From JADGRF01 sp036382515 (lineage in GTDB: Bacteria; Myxococcota_A; Polyangia; Polyangiales; JAFGIB01): 39,793 bases of DNA. The notes below the pieces were generated by a model. It had not been told where the DNA came from. It worked only from the letters and a program-made list of their open reading frames with translations, and did no database searches. Location: positions 1 through 39,793 of the forward strand of contig DASVHQ010000151.1 in the NCBI GenBank assembly GCA_036382515.1, given 5' to 3'. Both the position numbers and the translations under genes were made by a program. Each line of letters starts with the position of its first letter. Position 1 is the first letter of the stretch. This document shows positions 1 to 7,599 of this stretch, piece by piece.

Positions 1-443
1 GCCATGCCGAGCACCTTGTTGCGCGGGAAGCCGGTGACCTTCTTCATCTCGTAGACCATCGCGTCGAGCGGGTTCGAGATCACGATCACCAGCGCGTTCG
101 GCGAGCTCTTCTTCAAGTTCTCGGCGACGTTGCGAATGATCTTCAGGTTGATCGACAGGAGATCATCGCGGCTCATGCCAGGCTTGCGCGGCACGCCAGC
201 CGTCACGATCACCACGTCGGAGCCAGCCGTGTCGGCGTAGTCAGAGGTGCCGAGCACGTTGGCGTCGTAGCCTTCGAGCGCACAGGTCTGCATGATGTCC
301 AGGGCCTTGCCCTTGGCCACGCCCACCTTGTCGGGGATATCGAGGACCACCACGTCGCCAAGCTCGCGACGCGCCAGCTCCATCGCCAGCTCGCCGCCGA
401 TGTTGCCGGCACCAATCAGAGAAATCTTCTTACGCTTGGGCAT
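1..443 (-). CDS. mdh: Malate dehydrogenase, N-terminal part (runs off the window)
   Basis: About 147 residues are visible before the gene leaves the window. The protein opens with a Rossmann NAD-binding motif (KKISLIGAGNIGGELA, GxGxxG) and contains the mobile-loop sequence VPRKPGMSRDDLL, whose arginines bind the dicarboxylate and separate malate from lactate dehydrogenases, followed by VISNPLDAMVYEMKKVTG. Known family role: NAD-dependent interconversion of malate and oxaloacetate in the TCA cycle, cytoplasmic. I chose the ATG at 443 because GAGGAG lies 7 bases upstream; an in-frame ATG at 461 would add six residues and has no such site. xerD lies 254 bases upstream on the same strand. The catalytic His region and the C-terminal domain are outside the window. 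Confidence 0.93.
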   Translation of the reverse strand, partial: MPKRKKISLIGAGNIGGELAMELARRELGDVVVLDIPDKVGVAKGKALDIMQTCALEGYDANVLGTSDYADTAGSDVVIVTAGVPRKPGMSRDDLLSINLKIIRNVAENLKKSSPNALVIVISNPLDAMVYEMKKVTGFPRNKVLGM

Positions 444-697
444 CTGTAGCTCCTCTTGCATGTGCGTGACGACCTTGGTCGCGAGCTCGGAACAGTTCAC
501 GAGCTTCGCGCCCTCGACTTGTCTGCGGGGATCGTGCGTGACGATCTCGGCGCCGATTGCGGGGGCCGACCTTGTACCACAGCCAAGGCGGGCGGAAGAG
601 AGACCCGTGGCCGGGGAAACGAAGATTGCACGCGGTAGCGCAATCGTCCGGCGGCGTTGCACACCCGCTGAACATCAGACCAGCCCGGGGCGCGGGC

Positions 698-1594
698 TCA
701 AGCTCCGCGCGGGTGGTAGCGCTGGTGCATGCTGGCCAGCCGATCCGCGCTGACGTGCGTGTAGATCTGCGTGGTGCTGATGTCGGCGTGACCGAGCAGC
801 GTCTGCACGATACGCAGGTCGGCGCCGCCCTCCAGCAGATGCGTTGCGAACGAGTGCCGCAGCATGTGCGGAGTGAGGTTCTTGGTGATGCCGGCCGCGC
901 GACCGTAGCGCTTGAGCAGCTTCCAGAACCCCTGTCGCGTCATGGGGGCCCGGCGATGCGTCACGAACAAGCGTTTCTCGTTGGGCTTGGCCCACAGGCC
1001 ACGCACCGACGCGAGATAGCGAGCCAGCGAATCGCGGGCGAGCTCTCCGAGCGGCAAAAGACGCCGCTTGCGCCCCTTGCCGAACGCCGCAAGAAAGCCG
1101 GCGCGCAAATCGACGTCGCCCAGGCCCAGCTCGACCAACTCCGACACCCGCAGGCCCGCGGCGTACATCGTGTGGATCATCGCTGCGTCGCGCTGGCCGC
1201 GCGGCTCGCTCAGGTCCGCGGCCACGAGCAGGCGCAGGACCTCGTCGCGCGACAAGAGACTCGGCAGCTTGCGACCGATGCGCGGTGCTTCCACCAGCTC
1301 CATCGGGCTGGAACGCAGCGCACCCTCCTGCAACAGATATTTGTAGAGGCCGCGCAGGCTCGACAAAAAGCGCGCCTGCGAGCGCGCGCTGCGGCCTTGC
1401 GTCGACAACTCCACGAGCACGCCACTGATCGCGCCGAGGTCCGCGCTGTCGATCGCGTAGCCGCGAGCCGCCAGCAAGGTCACGAATTGCCCGAGATCGC
1501 TCGCGTACGCCGAAATCGTCCGCGCACCAAGCCCACGTTCGACGCGCAGGTGGTCAAGGTAGCCATCGATCCACCGATCCACGTGCTCGACCAT
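698..1594 (-). CDS. xerD: Tyrosine recombinase XerD/XerC type
   Basis: A 298-residue tyrosine recombinase, the normal length for XerC/XerD. The N-terminal core-binding domain covers about residues 1-100. The catalytic residues are all visible: R149 (AAGLRVSELV), K173, H243 and R246 (TPHMLRHSFATHLL), H269 (LLGHADISTTQ) and the nucleophile Y278 (IYTHV). Spacing matches E. coli XerD almost residue for residue. Family role: resolves chromosome dimers at dif with a partner recombinase and FtsK. The reading frame is open for 24 more codons upstream (to 1666), but the ATG at 1594 follows GAAGAG and begins where the family begins. XerC versus XerD cannot be settled here; no partner gene and no recognisable dif site is in the window. 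Confidence 0.93.
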   Translation of the reverse strand: MVEHVDRWIDGYLDHLRVERGLGARTISAYASDLGQFVTLLAARGYAIDSADLGAISGVLVELSTQGRSARSQARFLSSLRGLYKYLLQEGALRSSPMELVEAPRIGRKLPSLLSRDEVLRLLVAADLSEPRGQRDAAMIHTMYAAGLRVSELVELGLGDVDLRAGFLAAFGKGRKRRLLPLGELARDSLARYLASVRGLWAKPNEKRLFVTHRRAPMTRQGFWKLLKRYGRAAGITKNLTPHMLRHSFATHLLEGGADLRIVQTLLGHADISTTQIYTHVSADRLASMHQRYHPRGA

Positions 1595-1705
1595 GGCTCT
1601 TCGGGTATCACAGCGACGGCGCTCACCAAAGTATTCGCCATGCGGTCGAGATTGCATGCGGCGCACGGATGATGCACACCCCGGCTGTCGCCCCGCACGG
1701 TCTTC

Positions 1706-1882
1706 ATGAGCAATCTGCGCTACTTGACTATCGACCCCACGCCGTCCCTCGGCGTGCTGGGCGTCTGCGCCTGTGCCGTGGCGGGGCTCTATTGCCTAGA
1801 AATGTGGGCACAGCGCCGTGCACGACGCCGCACGCGAGAAATCATCGAGCGCTGCGAGCGTCAGCGCAACACGAGCACGTAG
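1706..1882 (+). CDS. Possible small membrane protein, 58 residues
   Basis: The frame from ATG 1706 to TAG 1880-1882 encodes 58 residues: a short polar start, one hydrophobic segment of about 20 residues (about 16-35, LGVLGVCACAVAGLYCLEMW) and a strongly basic tail with two Arg clusters. This is the layout of a single-pass inner-membrane peptide with its C-terminus in the cytoplasm. It fills part of the space between divergent xerD and the downstream amidotransferase-fold gene. I see no clear Shine-Dalgarno sequence, and the function is unknown. It could be a chance frame in GC-rich DNA. Confidence 0.4.
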   Translation: MSNLRYLTIDPTPSLGVLGVCACAVAGLYCLEMWAQRRARRRTREIIERCERQRNTST

Positions 1883-1959
1883 GCGGCTACCCACAAACCC
1901 TGCACAAAGAGTCTCGTTACGCGGTGCCCGACATGCAGCACGACCCCTTCGGTCGTATG

Positions 1960-1965
1960 TATAAT
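1960..1965 (+). promoter_or_regulatory. Candidate -10 box (TATAAT)
   Basis: A perfect TATAAT lies in an otherwise GC-rich spacer, 92 bases before the start of the amidotransferase-fold gene. No convincing -35 hexamer sits at 16-18 bases. AT-rich hexamers are rare here, which is the only support. Confidence 0.3.
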
Positions 1966-2057
1966 AGAAGAGGCGAGTCGCTCGGAGTTCCGGTGCTCGC
2001 GGGCAGCCTGCTCAGCTTGGTTTCCGGCACTGTGCAGCGCGAAAAGGCACGACGAAC

Positions 2058-2870
2058 ATGGGCCATCTCATCGCTTGCATGATCAACCGCGCGGACCTGC
2101 TCGAAGAAGCAGTGGCCGCCGAGCAAGACGTGCTCCAAACGCCGCCGGCCGGCCCACACGATGGCTGGGGCGTGGGCTTCTACCAGGCCGGCGAAGTGCT
2201 CCACAAAAAGCACCCGCAGCCCTCGAGCGAGCCCCTGCAATGGGCAGAGCTGTTGCGGGGCGTGCGCTCGCATGTCGCGATCGCCCACGTGCGCGAAGCC
2301 AGCGTGGGCGCACGTCGCGCCGACAACAACCATCCGTTCCGCATGCGCCAGTGGCTTTTCGCGCACGCCGGCATGGTCGAGGGCTTCTCGGCGTTGCAAG
2401 CGCGCTTGCTCGAGTCCATGCCCGACTTTCTGCGCCGCAACATCCGCGGCGAGACCGACAGCGAGCACATCTTCCACGTGTTTCTGTCGTTCCTGCACGA
2501 CGCCGGCCAGCTCGACAGCCTCGACGTCACCGACCAGGCCGTGCTGGCCGCCGTGCGTTCCACGATCGCGCTGGTCGATCGCCTGGTGAGCGAGATCGGC
2601 GCACCACGCAGCAACCTCGACCTCGTCCTCACCAACGGCCGGCAGCTCTATGCCCTGCGGCACGGCAGCGCCATGGCGCTGGTGGAACGCGATCGCCTGT
2701 CGGTGCCCGAGACCCAACAGAGCAAACTTTCACGTCCGACCGAGGCCGTGCGCTACGTGCTCATCGCCAACGTCGACCGCGACGACCTGCCCGGTGGCTA
2801 CCGCCGCATCGAAGACAATCAACTCGTCGCCGTCGATCGCGACCTGCACGTCACGACCCACAGCCTGTAA
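2058..2870 (+). CDS. Class II glutamine amidotransferase-fold protein lacking the catalytic Cys
   Basis: 270 residues resembling the YafJ-like class II (Ntn-type) glutamine amidotransferases. Conserved landmarks are DGWGVGFY (35-42), AHVREASVGARRADNNHPF (76-94, the glutamine-binding Arg region) and WLFAHAG (99-105). Active members start Met-Cys, the processed Cys being the nucleophile. Here the start is MGHLIAC, so Gly2 occupies the Cys position; Cys7 aligns with a non-catalytic residue. The oxyanion-hole Asn of the usual HNG motif is Ala104. No in-frame start upstream or downstream brings a Cys to the N-terminus. ATG 2058 follows AAAAGG at about 10 bases. Inference: it no longer hydrolyses glutamine and may bind a ligand or partner. 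The fold assignment is solid, the role unknown. Confidence 0.85.
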   Translation: MGHLIACMINRADLLEEAVAAEQDVLQTPPAGPHDGWGVGFYQAGEVLHKKHPQPSSEPLQWAELLRGVRSHVAIAHVREASVGARRADNNHPFRMRQWLFAHAGMVEGFSALQARLLESMPDFLRRNIRGETDSEHIFHVFLSFLHDAGQLDSLDVTDQAVLAAVRSTIALVDRLVSEIGAPRSNLDLVLTNGRQLYALRHGSAMALVERDRLSVPETQQSKLSRPTEAVRYVLIANVDRDDLPGGYRRIEDNQLVAVDRDLHVTTHSL

Positions 2871-2915
2871 CGCAGGCCGGGCTCGGGACGTGGATTGCGG
2901 CCGAGGCGGGGCTGT

Positions 2916-3842
2916 CTACTGCTGCTTGTCGGCGACTTGGGGCTTCGGGCCGCTGCTCGTGCCAGGCGTCGTGTGCTTCTTCCACACGCGCATGTTCAGC
3001 TCGTTCAAGCGCTTGAGCGCGTCGGGCACGAGCGCAGACCGCGGCCAGCGCCGCCACAGGAGCTTGAGGGCGTCACGCGCGTCGTCGAGGTTGCCGAGGT
3101 CGTCCGCGCACTGGCTGATCAGCCAGGCCGCGTCGTCCTGCAGGTCCTTGTCGACGTTCTGATCGAGCACGGCCTTCGCGAGCACCTGCGCCTCGGCCGC
3201 ACGGCCCAGCTCGCGCAGCGCCTTGGCGAGGTTGTACTTCACAGCCGGGATGTGTGACGCCTCTTCCTTGAGGTGGATCGACTCGCGCAGCTGCTCAGCC
3301 GCCTCGGCGTAGCGCCCCGTGGCCATCAGGTTCAAGCCACTCTGGTACGCGTTCACCGACAGCTCGAGCCGGAACCGGTCCTCGGTGTCGCGGAAGAACT
3401 CTTCCTCGGCCTTCGACAGCTGTTCCTTACGGATGTCCTCGTAACCTTCGACCACCTTGGTCAGCTCTTTCTGACGGATCAGATTGTAGTAGGCCGTGGC
3501 CTTGGCTTCGGCCTGCTCGCGCTGCTCGCCGCGGCGAATTTCCTCGGCCAGATCGCGCCGCAGCTCCTTCACCTCACGCGTCAGCTCTTCCTTCTCCGAC
3601 TCGATCTCGTTGATGCGCACGTCCGACCACAGCTTCAGACCCACGAACGAGAGCGTGGCAAAGAGCGCGTACGCCACGGCGCTGTTCCAGTTGAAGCGTC
3701 GCTCGTAGCTGGCCTGGCGCTTGGCGATGGACTTGATGTCCGCGGCCAGCGAATTGGTCAGGTTGTTGGTCTTGATGATCAAGCCTCGAGATTCGATAAT
3801 CTCGGTCTTGATCTCGCGAATCTCGTCGTCGGCGTCGCGCAT
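2916..3842 (-). CDS. Membrane-anchored coiled-coil TPR protein
   Basis: 308 residues. An acidic, helical N-terminal part (about 1-50) precedes one probable membrane segment (about 53-73, WNSAVAYALFATLSFVGLKLW), then a long charged coiled coil (about 80-150) rich in Glu, Arg and Lys, then TPR-like helices (about 165-275, for example ATGRYAEAAEQLRESIHL and ALRELGRAAEAQVLAKAVL) and a Pro/Lys tail. ATG 3842 is preceded by AGGAAG at the right distance, so the longer open frame to 3932 is not used. TPR domains mediate protein contacts; I infer a scaffold or envelope assembly role and recognise no named family. It converges with the amidotransferase-fold gene and diverges from the lipoprotein at 3991. 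Confidence 0.82.
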   Translation of the reverse strand: MRDADDEIREIKTEIIESRGLIIKTNNLTNSLAADIKSIAKRQASYERRFNWNSAVAYALFATLSFVGLKLWSDVRINEIESEKEELTREVKELRRDLAEEIRRGEQREQAEAKATAYYNLIRQKELTKVVEGYEDIRKEQLSKAEEEFFRDTEDRFRLELSVNAYQSGLNLMATGRYAEAAEQLRESIHLKEEASHIPAVKYNLAKALRELGRAAEAQVLAKAVLDQNVDKDLQDDAAWLISQCADDLGNLDDARDALKLLWRRWPRSALVPDALKRLNELNMRVWKKHTTPGTSSGPKPQVADKQQ

Positions 3843-3937
3843 TGGCGGCTTCCTAACGTGACGCTGCCGGTACCGCAAGCCAGCGGCAGGGCGGGTGGCT
3901 CCCCAGCCCGGGACCCGCGACGGCGCTGGCACTCGGC

Positions 3938-3966
3938 TTGACGGCCCCGGAGCAACCGCCTAAAAG
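3938..3966 (+). promoter_or_regulatory. Promoter for the lipoprotein gene at 3991
   Basis: TTGACG (3938-3943), 17 bases, TAAAAG (3961-3966). Spacing is ideal; the -35 matches 5/6 and the -10 matches 4/6 of the vegetative consensus. The predicted start of transcription is near 3973, giving a leader of about 18 bases that contains GGGA before the ATG. It may also serve efp-epmA. Confidence 0.55.
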
Positions 3967-3990
3967 CGCTGCCAGCCGCACGGGAAACGC

Positions 3991-4461
3991 ATGCAAACTC
4001 GCCCCATTCGCGTGTTTTCAAGACTTCGCAGCTCGGCTGCGTGGGCGGGTGCGTGGGCGGCGCTGGCCGCGGCGCTCCTGAGCGCGTGGCTTGGCGTCGG
4101 CTGCGGGAGCCAGCGCTTCATCGTGGTCGGCACCGTGAAAGCCCCCAGCGCCAGCGGCTTCGTCGAGATCCACCGCGTCGGCAAGAGTGGCACTCAGTTC
4201 ACGGTCCACATGGAACAGCTGCACCCGGCGAGCCAGCTCGAGGTTGCGCGCAAGAGCTACGTGGTCTGGGTGCAGGCCGGAGCCGAGGCCCCTGCACGCC
4301 TGGGCGTTCTGCGCTACAACCCGGACCAGCGCGTCGGCGAGCTCCGCACGCGCGCGCCGTACCGAAGATTCGTCGTGAAGATCACGGCGGAAGCCAGTAA
4401 CACACCGAGCGTGCCGAGCGACTTCGTGGTCGCCAGTGAAGAGATCAAAGTGGACGACTGA
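3991..4461 (+). CDS. Putative lipoprotein, unknown function
   Basis: 156 residues. The N-terminus has basic residues (R4, R7, R11, R13), a hydrophobic core (about 18-34) and a lipobox-like end LGVGC with Cys38, so export and lipid attachment are likely; Gly at -3 is atypical for signal peptidase II. The mature part (about 118 residues) is predicted to be beta-rich, with no domain I can name; its end (SDFVVASEEIKVDD) is acidic. It lies 42 bases upstream of efp in the same direction and has its own promoter at 3938. No catalytic motif is seen. Confidence 0.75.
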   Translation: MQTRPIRVFSRLRSSAAWAGAWAALAAALLSAWLGVGCGSQRFIVVGTVKAPSASGFVEIHRVGKSGTQFTVHMEQLHPASQLEVARKSYVVWVQAGAEAPARLGVLRYNPDQRVGELRTRAPYRRFVVKITAEASNTPSVPSDFVVASEEIKVDD

Positions 4462-4503
4462 GCCCCGGGCTCAAGCGAGCACGAGAGCCGAGGAGAACCC
4501 CGC

Positions 4504-5073
4504 GTGTACGATTTTTCTCAGATCAAGAAGAACCTGAAGATCAAGCTCGATGGCGTGCCCTTCAACGTCGTGGATTTCCAGTTCGTCAAGCCTGGCAAGG
4601 GCAACGCGTTCACGCGCACGCGCCTTCGCAACATGTACACGGGCGCGGTCATCGAGCGCACGTTCAAGCAGCACGAGAAGCTCGAGCCGGCGGACATGGA
4701 CGAGCGTCAGATGCAGTTCCTGTTCAAAGAAGGCGACGACTTCGTCTTCATGGACACCAGCAGCTTCGAGCAGCTGCACCTGAGCAAAGACCAGCTGGGC
4801 GAGAACCAGTGGTACCTGATCGACAACACCAACGTCGACGTGCTGTTCTTCAATGACAAGCCGATCGGCGTGACTCCGCCCACCTTCGTGCTCATGAAGG
4901 TCATCCGCACCGAGCCCGGCTTCAAGGGCGACACCTCGGGCGGCGCGATGAAGCCCGCCACCATGGAGTCGGGCCTCGAGGTCAACGTTCCGCTCTTCAT
5001 CAACGAGGGCGAGACGCTCAAGATCGACACCCGCACGGGCGAGTACGCCGAGCGCGTCAACGTCAAGAAGTAG
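4504..5073 (+). CDS. efp: Elongation factor P
   Basis: 189 residues, the normal EF-P length with three beta-barrel domains. EF-P binds ribosomes stalled at polyproline runs and places a modified residue near the peptidyl transferase centre. The loop VKPGKGNAF carries Lys32, the residue lysylated in the EpmA pathway, so this is the lysine-modified rather than the arginine-rhamnosylated type. The start is GTG 4504 with AGGAG about 9 bases upstream. epmA follows two bases after the stop, so modifier and substrate are coexpressed. Many proteins in this window contain proline-rich stretches that would need EF-P. Confidence 0.97.
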   Translation: MYDFSQIKKNLKIKLDGVPFNVVDFQFVKPGKGNAFTRTRLRNMYTGAVIERTFKQHEKLEPADMDERQMQFLFKEGDDFVFMDTSSFEQLHLSKDQLGENQWYLIDNTNVDVLFFNDKPIGVTPPTFVLMKVIRTEPGFKGDTSGGAMKPATMESGLEVNVPLFINEGETLKIDTRTGEYAERVNVKK

Positions 5074-5075
5074 CC

Positions 5076-6275
5076 ATGCAGCCGAGAAGTGCAGCGCGCG
5101 AGCTGGCCGCGCTGAAAGCAGACACCGCGGTGTGTCTCGCCGGACGCATCGTTGCGCGCACGGCCGATGGCTTCGTGCTGCAAGACGACACGGGCTGCGC
5201 GCAGTGCCTGTCGAGCGCACAAGCCAGCGTCGGCGCCTTCGCACGTGTCGTCGGGGTGTGGGATGGCGTGCAGCTAAAGGCGGCGAGCGTGGAGCTGCTC
5301 AGCGCCGGCAACGATCGCTTCATGCGCGGCGACAGCGACTTCAGCCAGCTGATCGGCAAGCGCCTGTCGAACCTGCGCGCGCGCCACGACGTGCTGCGCA
5401 CGATCCGATCGTTCCTGGATGCGCAGGGACTGCTCGAGGTCGACACGCCTGCCATCGTGCCCTGCCCCGGTCTCGACGTGCACCTCGATGCGATCGAAGT
5501 CCTTGGCATGGGTGCGCCACGCTGGCTGCACACCAGCCCCGAGTACCAGATGAAGCGCTTGCTGAGCACGGGGCTGCCCGGCGTGTATCAGCTGGGCAAG
5601 GCCTTCCGGCGCGGCGAGCGCGGCAAGCTCCACGAGCCCGAGTTCACCATGCTGGAGTGGTACCGCACGTTTGCGTGCGCCCAGGACATGATGACGGACA
5701 CCGAGCAACTGGTGTCGCAGATCGCGCGCGTGCTCACCGGTGGCACGCGCCTGCCCGGGATCCAGCAGCCGGTCGATGTGAGCGCGCCCTGGGATCGCAT
5801 CAGCGTCGCGGAAGCGTTCCAGCGCTACGCCGGAGTCGACGTCGAAACAGTCGTGCACGACGACGACCGCTTCTATCGCTTGCTGGTCGAGAAGGTCGAG
5901 CCAGAGTTGGGGCGCGGCCGCGCCACCTTCCTGACCGATTATCCGGCGCGCATGGCGTCGCTCGCGCGCTTGTCCGCGCAGGATCCAAAGTGCGCGGAGC
6001 GCTTCGAGGCCTACGTGGACGGCGTCGAGCTGTGCAACGGCTTCAGCGAGCTCACCGATCCGGCGGAACAGCGCAGGCGCCTGCAAGCCGATCAGGCGCA
6101 GCGCGGCAAGCTCGGTCGCTCCGTGTACCCGATCGACGAGCGCTTCATGGCCGCGCTGGAAGACGGCTTGCCCCCGAGCGGTGGCAACGCCCTCGGCGTC
6201 GACCGGCTAGTGATGCTCGCGCTGGGCGCAAAGCAGATCGATGAGGTCGTGGCGTTTACGACCGCGCGTGTGTGA
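5076..6275 (+). CDS. epmA: EF-P lysine ligase EpmA (GenX/PoxA) with N-terminal extension
   Basis: 399 residues related to class II lysyl-tRNA synthetases. Motif 2 is seen at GKAFRRGERGKLHEPEF and motif 3 at GNALGVDRLVMLALGA; SPEYQMKRLLSTGLPGVYQ is typical of EpmA. It attaches (R)-beta-lysine to EF-P Lys32. Two bases separate it from efp. E. coli EpmA has about 325 residues and no anticodon-binding domain; here an extra 80 or so residues (about 15-78, with DTAVCLAGRIVARTADGF and VLQDDTGC) look like an OB fold before the catalytic core starts near residue 85. A true LysRS is unlikely because the protein is about 100 residues short and sits beside efp. The partner aminomutase EpmB is not in the window. 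Confidence 0.92.
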   Translation: MQPRSAARELAALKADTAVCLAGRIVARTADGFVLQDDTGCAQCLSSAQASVGAFARVVGVWDGVQLKAASVELLSAGNDRFMRGDSDFSQLIGKRLSNLRARHDVLRTIRSFLDAQGLLEVDTPAIVPCPGLDVHLDAIEVLGMGAPRWLHTSPEYQMKRLLSTGLPGVYQLGKAFRRGERGKLHEPEFTMLEWYRTFACAQDMMTDTEQLVSQIARVLTGGTRLPGIQQPVDVSAPWDRISVAEAFQRYAGVDVETVVHDDDRFYRLLVEKVEPELGRGRATFLTDYPARMASLARLSAQDPKCAERFEAYVDGVELCNGFSELTDPAEQRRRLQADQAQRGKLGRSVYPIDERFMAALEDGLPPSGGNALGVDRLVMLALGAKQIDEVVAFTTARV

Positions 6276-6403
6276 TCTGGCCCGACTGGAGCCCTGGACT
6301 TGGTGCCGGAACCGATCGTATGAGGGTGGGCAGGTGTCGCTGAAGGCAGCGCTCACCCGTCGCAGCGGTCAGTCCCTCCATGTTCTTCAATTCGAGGCTT
6401 GCC

Positions 6404-7591
6404 ATGGCACGACAGACGTGTGGTTTGGGTTCGACGAAACAGCGCGGTTCCGCGCAGCTACCTTTCGGACAGCGCCGCGCCGGCACGCAGATCTTGATCG
6501 TGCTCGCGATCGCCTGCGGCAACGCTCAACTCGTCGACGCGCAGTCGTCGGGCGTCCTGGGGGCGCCGCCGCCAGACGCGGCGGCGCTCGTCACGGCGCC
6601 CAAAGGTGCAGCTGACGCCCCGAAGATCGAGAACCCTGAGGACGGCACGACCGCATCGCTGTCGGCGGGCGGACAGCAAGCCACCGGCAACTCGCGCTTG
6701 CTCGCGGGCACCCTCAACAGCGCGGCCGAGACCCGCTGGAGCAACAACGGCCTCGGCGGCTCGCTGGTCGGCAACTACGGCCGCAGCGGTCCGCAGGGCT
6801 CGAAGATGGTCACCACCGCGGAGAACATCCAGGGTCGTGTGCGCTACGACCGTTACCTGATCGAGCAGGCTTCCGTGTTCTTGATCAACACGGGTCGTCA
6901 CGACCGCTTCCAGGGTATCCAGCTGCGCTACAACCTCGACCCAGGCTTCAAGTACCTGTTCATCAGCGACACAGCCACCACGCTGTGGGCTGAAGCTGGC
7001 TACGACTTGCAGTACGACGTGCGTCGCGAGGATGCGCGCATGCCCGCCGGCTCGACCACGCTGCTCGACAAGACCGCGACCGACCATTCAGGTCGTGCGT
7101 ACGGCGGCGTCAAGCATGCCTTCAATCCTGACGTAGCGTTGTCGTCGGGCATCGAGCTCATGCAAAGCTTCGTGCACGGCGACCACACCCGCGTCAACTT
7201 CGACGCGCTGCTCACGGCCACGGTCGGCTCGGGCTTCTCCTTCGGCCTGGGCTTCGGCGCCCGCTACGACGCCGCTCCGCTGCCTGGCAAGCGCGACTTG
7301 GACACGTCGACCACCGTGTCGGTGATCTACTCGTACTCGAGCGCAGTCGCCGCGGAAGCCAAGGCCGAGGACAAGGCCGAAGAACAGGCCGAAGCAGCGG
7401 AAGCAGCGCAGCCAACGGCGGCGGCCGAAACGCCAGCAGCGACCGAAGCGCCTGCTCCCGCGCCCGCCACCGCACCGGCGGCCGAGCCGGCAACGACGGC
7501 ACCTGATGCACAACCGGCGGCCGCGCCCACCACTGCACCGAATGCGCCCGCGGCACCTGCCGACGCTACGCCCGCACCCCAAACCCCCTGA
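6404..7591 (+). CDS. DUF481-like outer-membrane beta-barrel protein with Ala/Pro tail
   Basis: 395 residues. After a rather long basic N-region there is a hydrophobic stretch (about 29-39) and a probable signal peptidase site near VDAQS (46-47). The middle (about 80-313) shows alternating strands and motifs of the DUF481 (YdiY-like) family, such as RYDRYLIEQASVFL, RHDRFQGIQLRYNLDPG and YGGVKHAF. The last strand ends VSVIYSYSS near 313, followed by an 82-residue tail made almost only of Ala, Pro, Glu and Thr. I chose ATG 6404, which has GAGG 6 bases upstream; ATG 6380 would add eight residues. Family role: outer-membrane porin-like protein of unknown substrate. mscL follows after 8 bases. Confidence 0.8.
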   Translation: MARQTCGLGSTKQRGSAQLPFGQRRAGTQILIVLAIACGNAQLVDAQSSGVLGAPPPDAAALVTAPKGAADAPKIENPEDGTTASLSAGGQQATGNSRLLAGTLNSAAETRWSNNGLGGSLVGNYGRSGPQGSKMVTTAENIQGRVRYDRYLIEQASVFLINTGRHDRFQGIQLRYNLDPGFKYLFISDTATTLWAEAGYDLQYDVRREDARMPAGSTTLLDKTATDHSGRAYGGVKHAFNPDVALSSGIELMQSFVHGDHTRVNFDALLTATVGSGFSFGLGFGARYDAAPLPGKRDLDTSTTVSVIYSYSSAVAAEAKAEDKAEEQAEAAEAAQPTAAAETPAATEAPAPAPATAPAAEPATTAPDAQPAAAPTTAPNAPAAPADATPAPQTP

Positions 7592-7599
7592 GCTCAATC

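Noticed and set aside
682..698. AGCCCG/CGGGCT stem after xerD as a terminator
   Set aside because: No T-run follows in the direction of transcription and the stem overlaps the stop codon.
557..1672. Long plus-strand open frame opposite xerD
   Set aside because: It is the antisense shadow of a clearly homologous gene; GC-rich codon use keeps opposite frames open.
2058..2078. Cys7 of the amidotransferase-fold protein as the nucleophile
   Set aside because: Ntn chemistry requires the Cys to be the N-terminal residue; MGHLIAC would need removal of six residues, for which there is no known route here.
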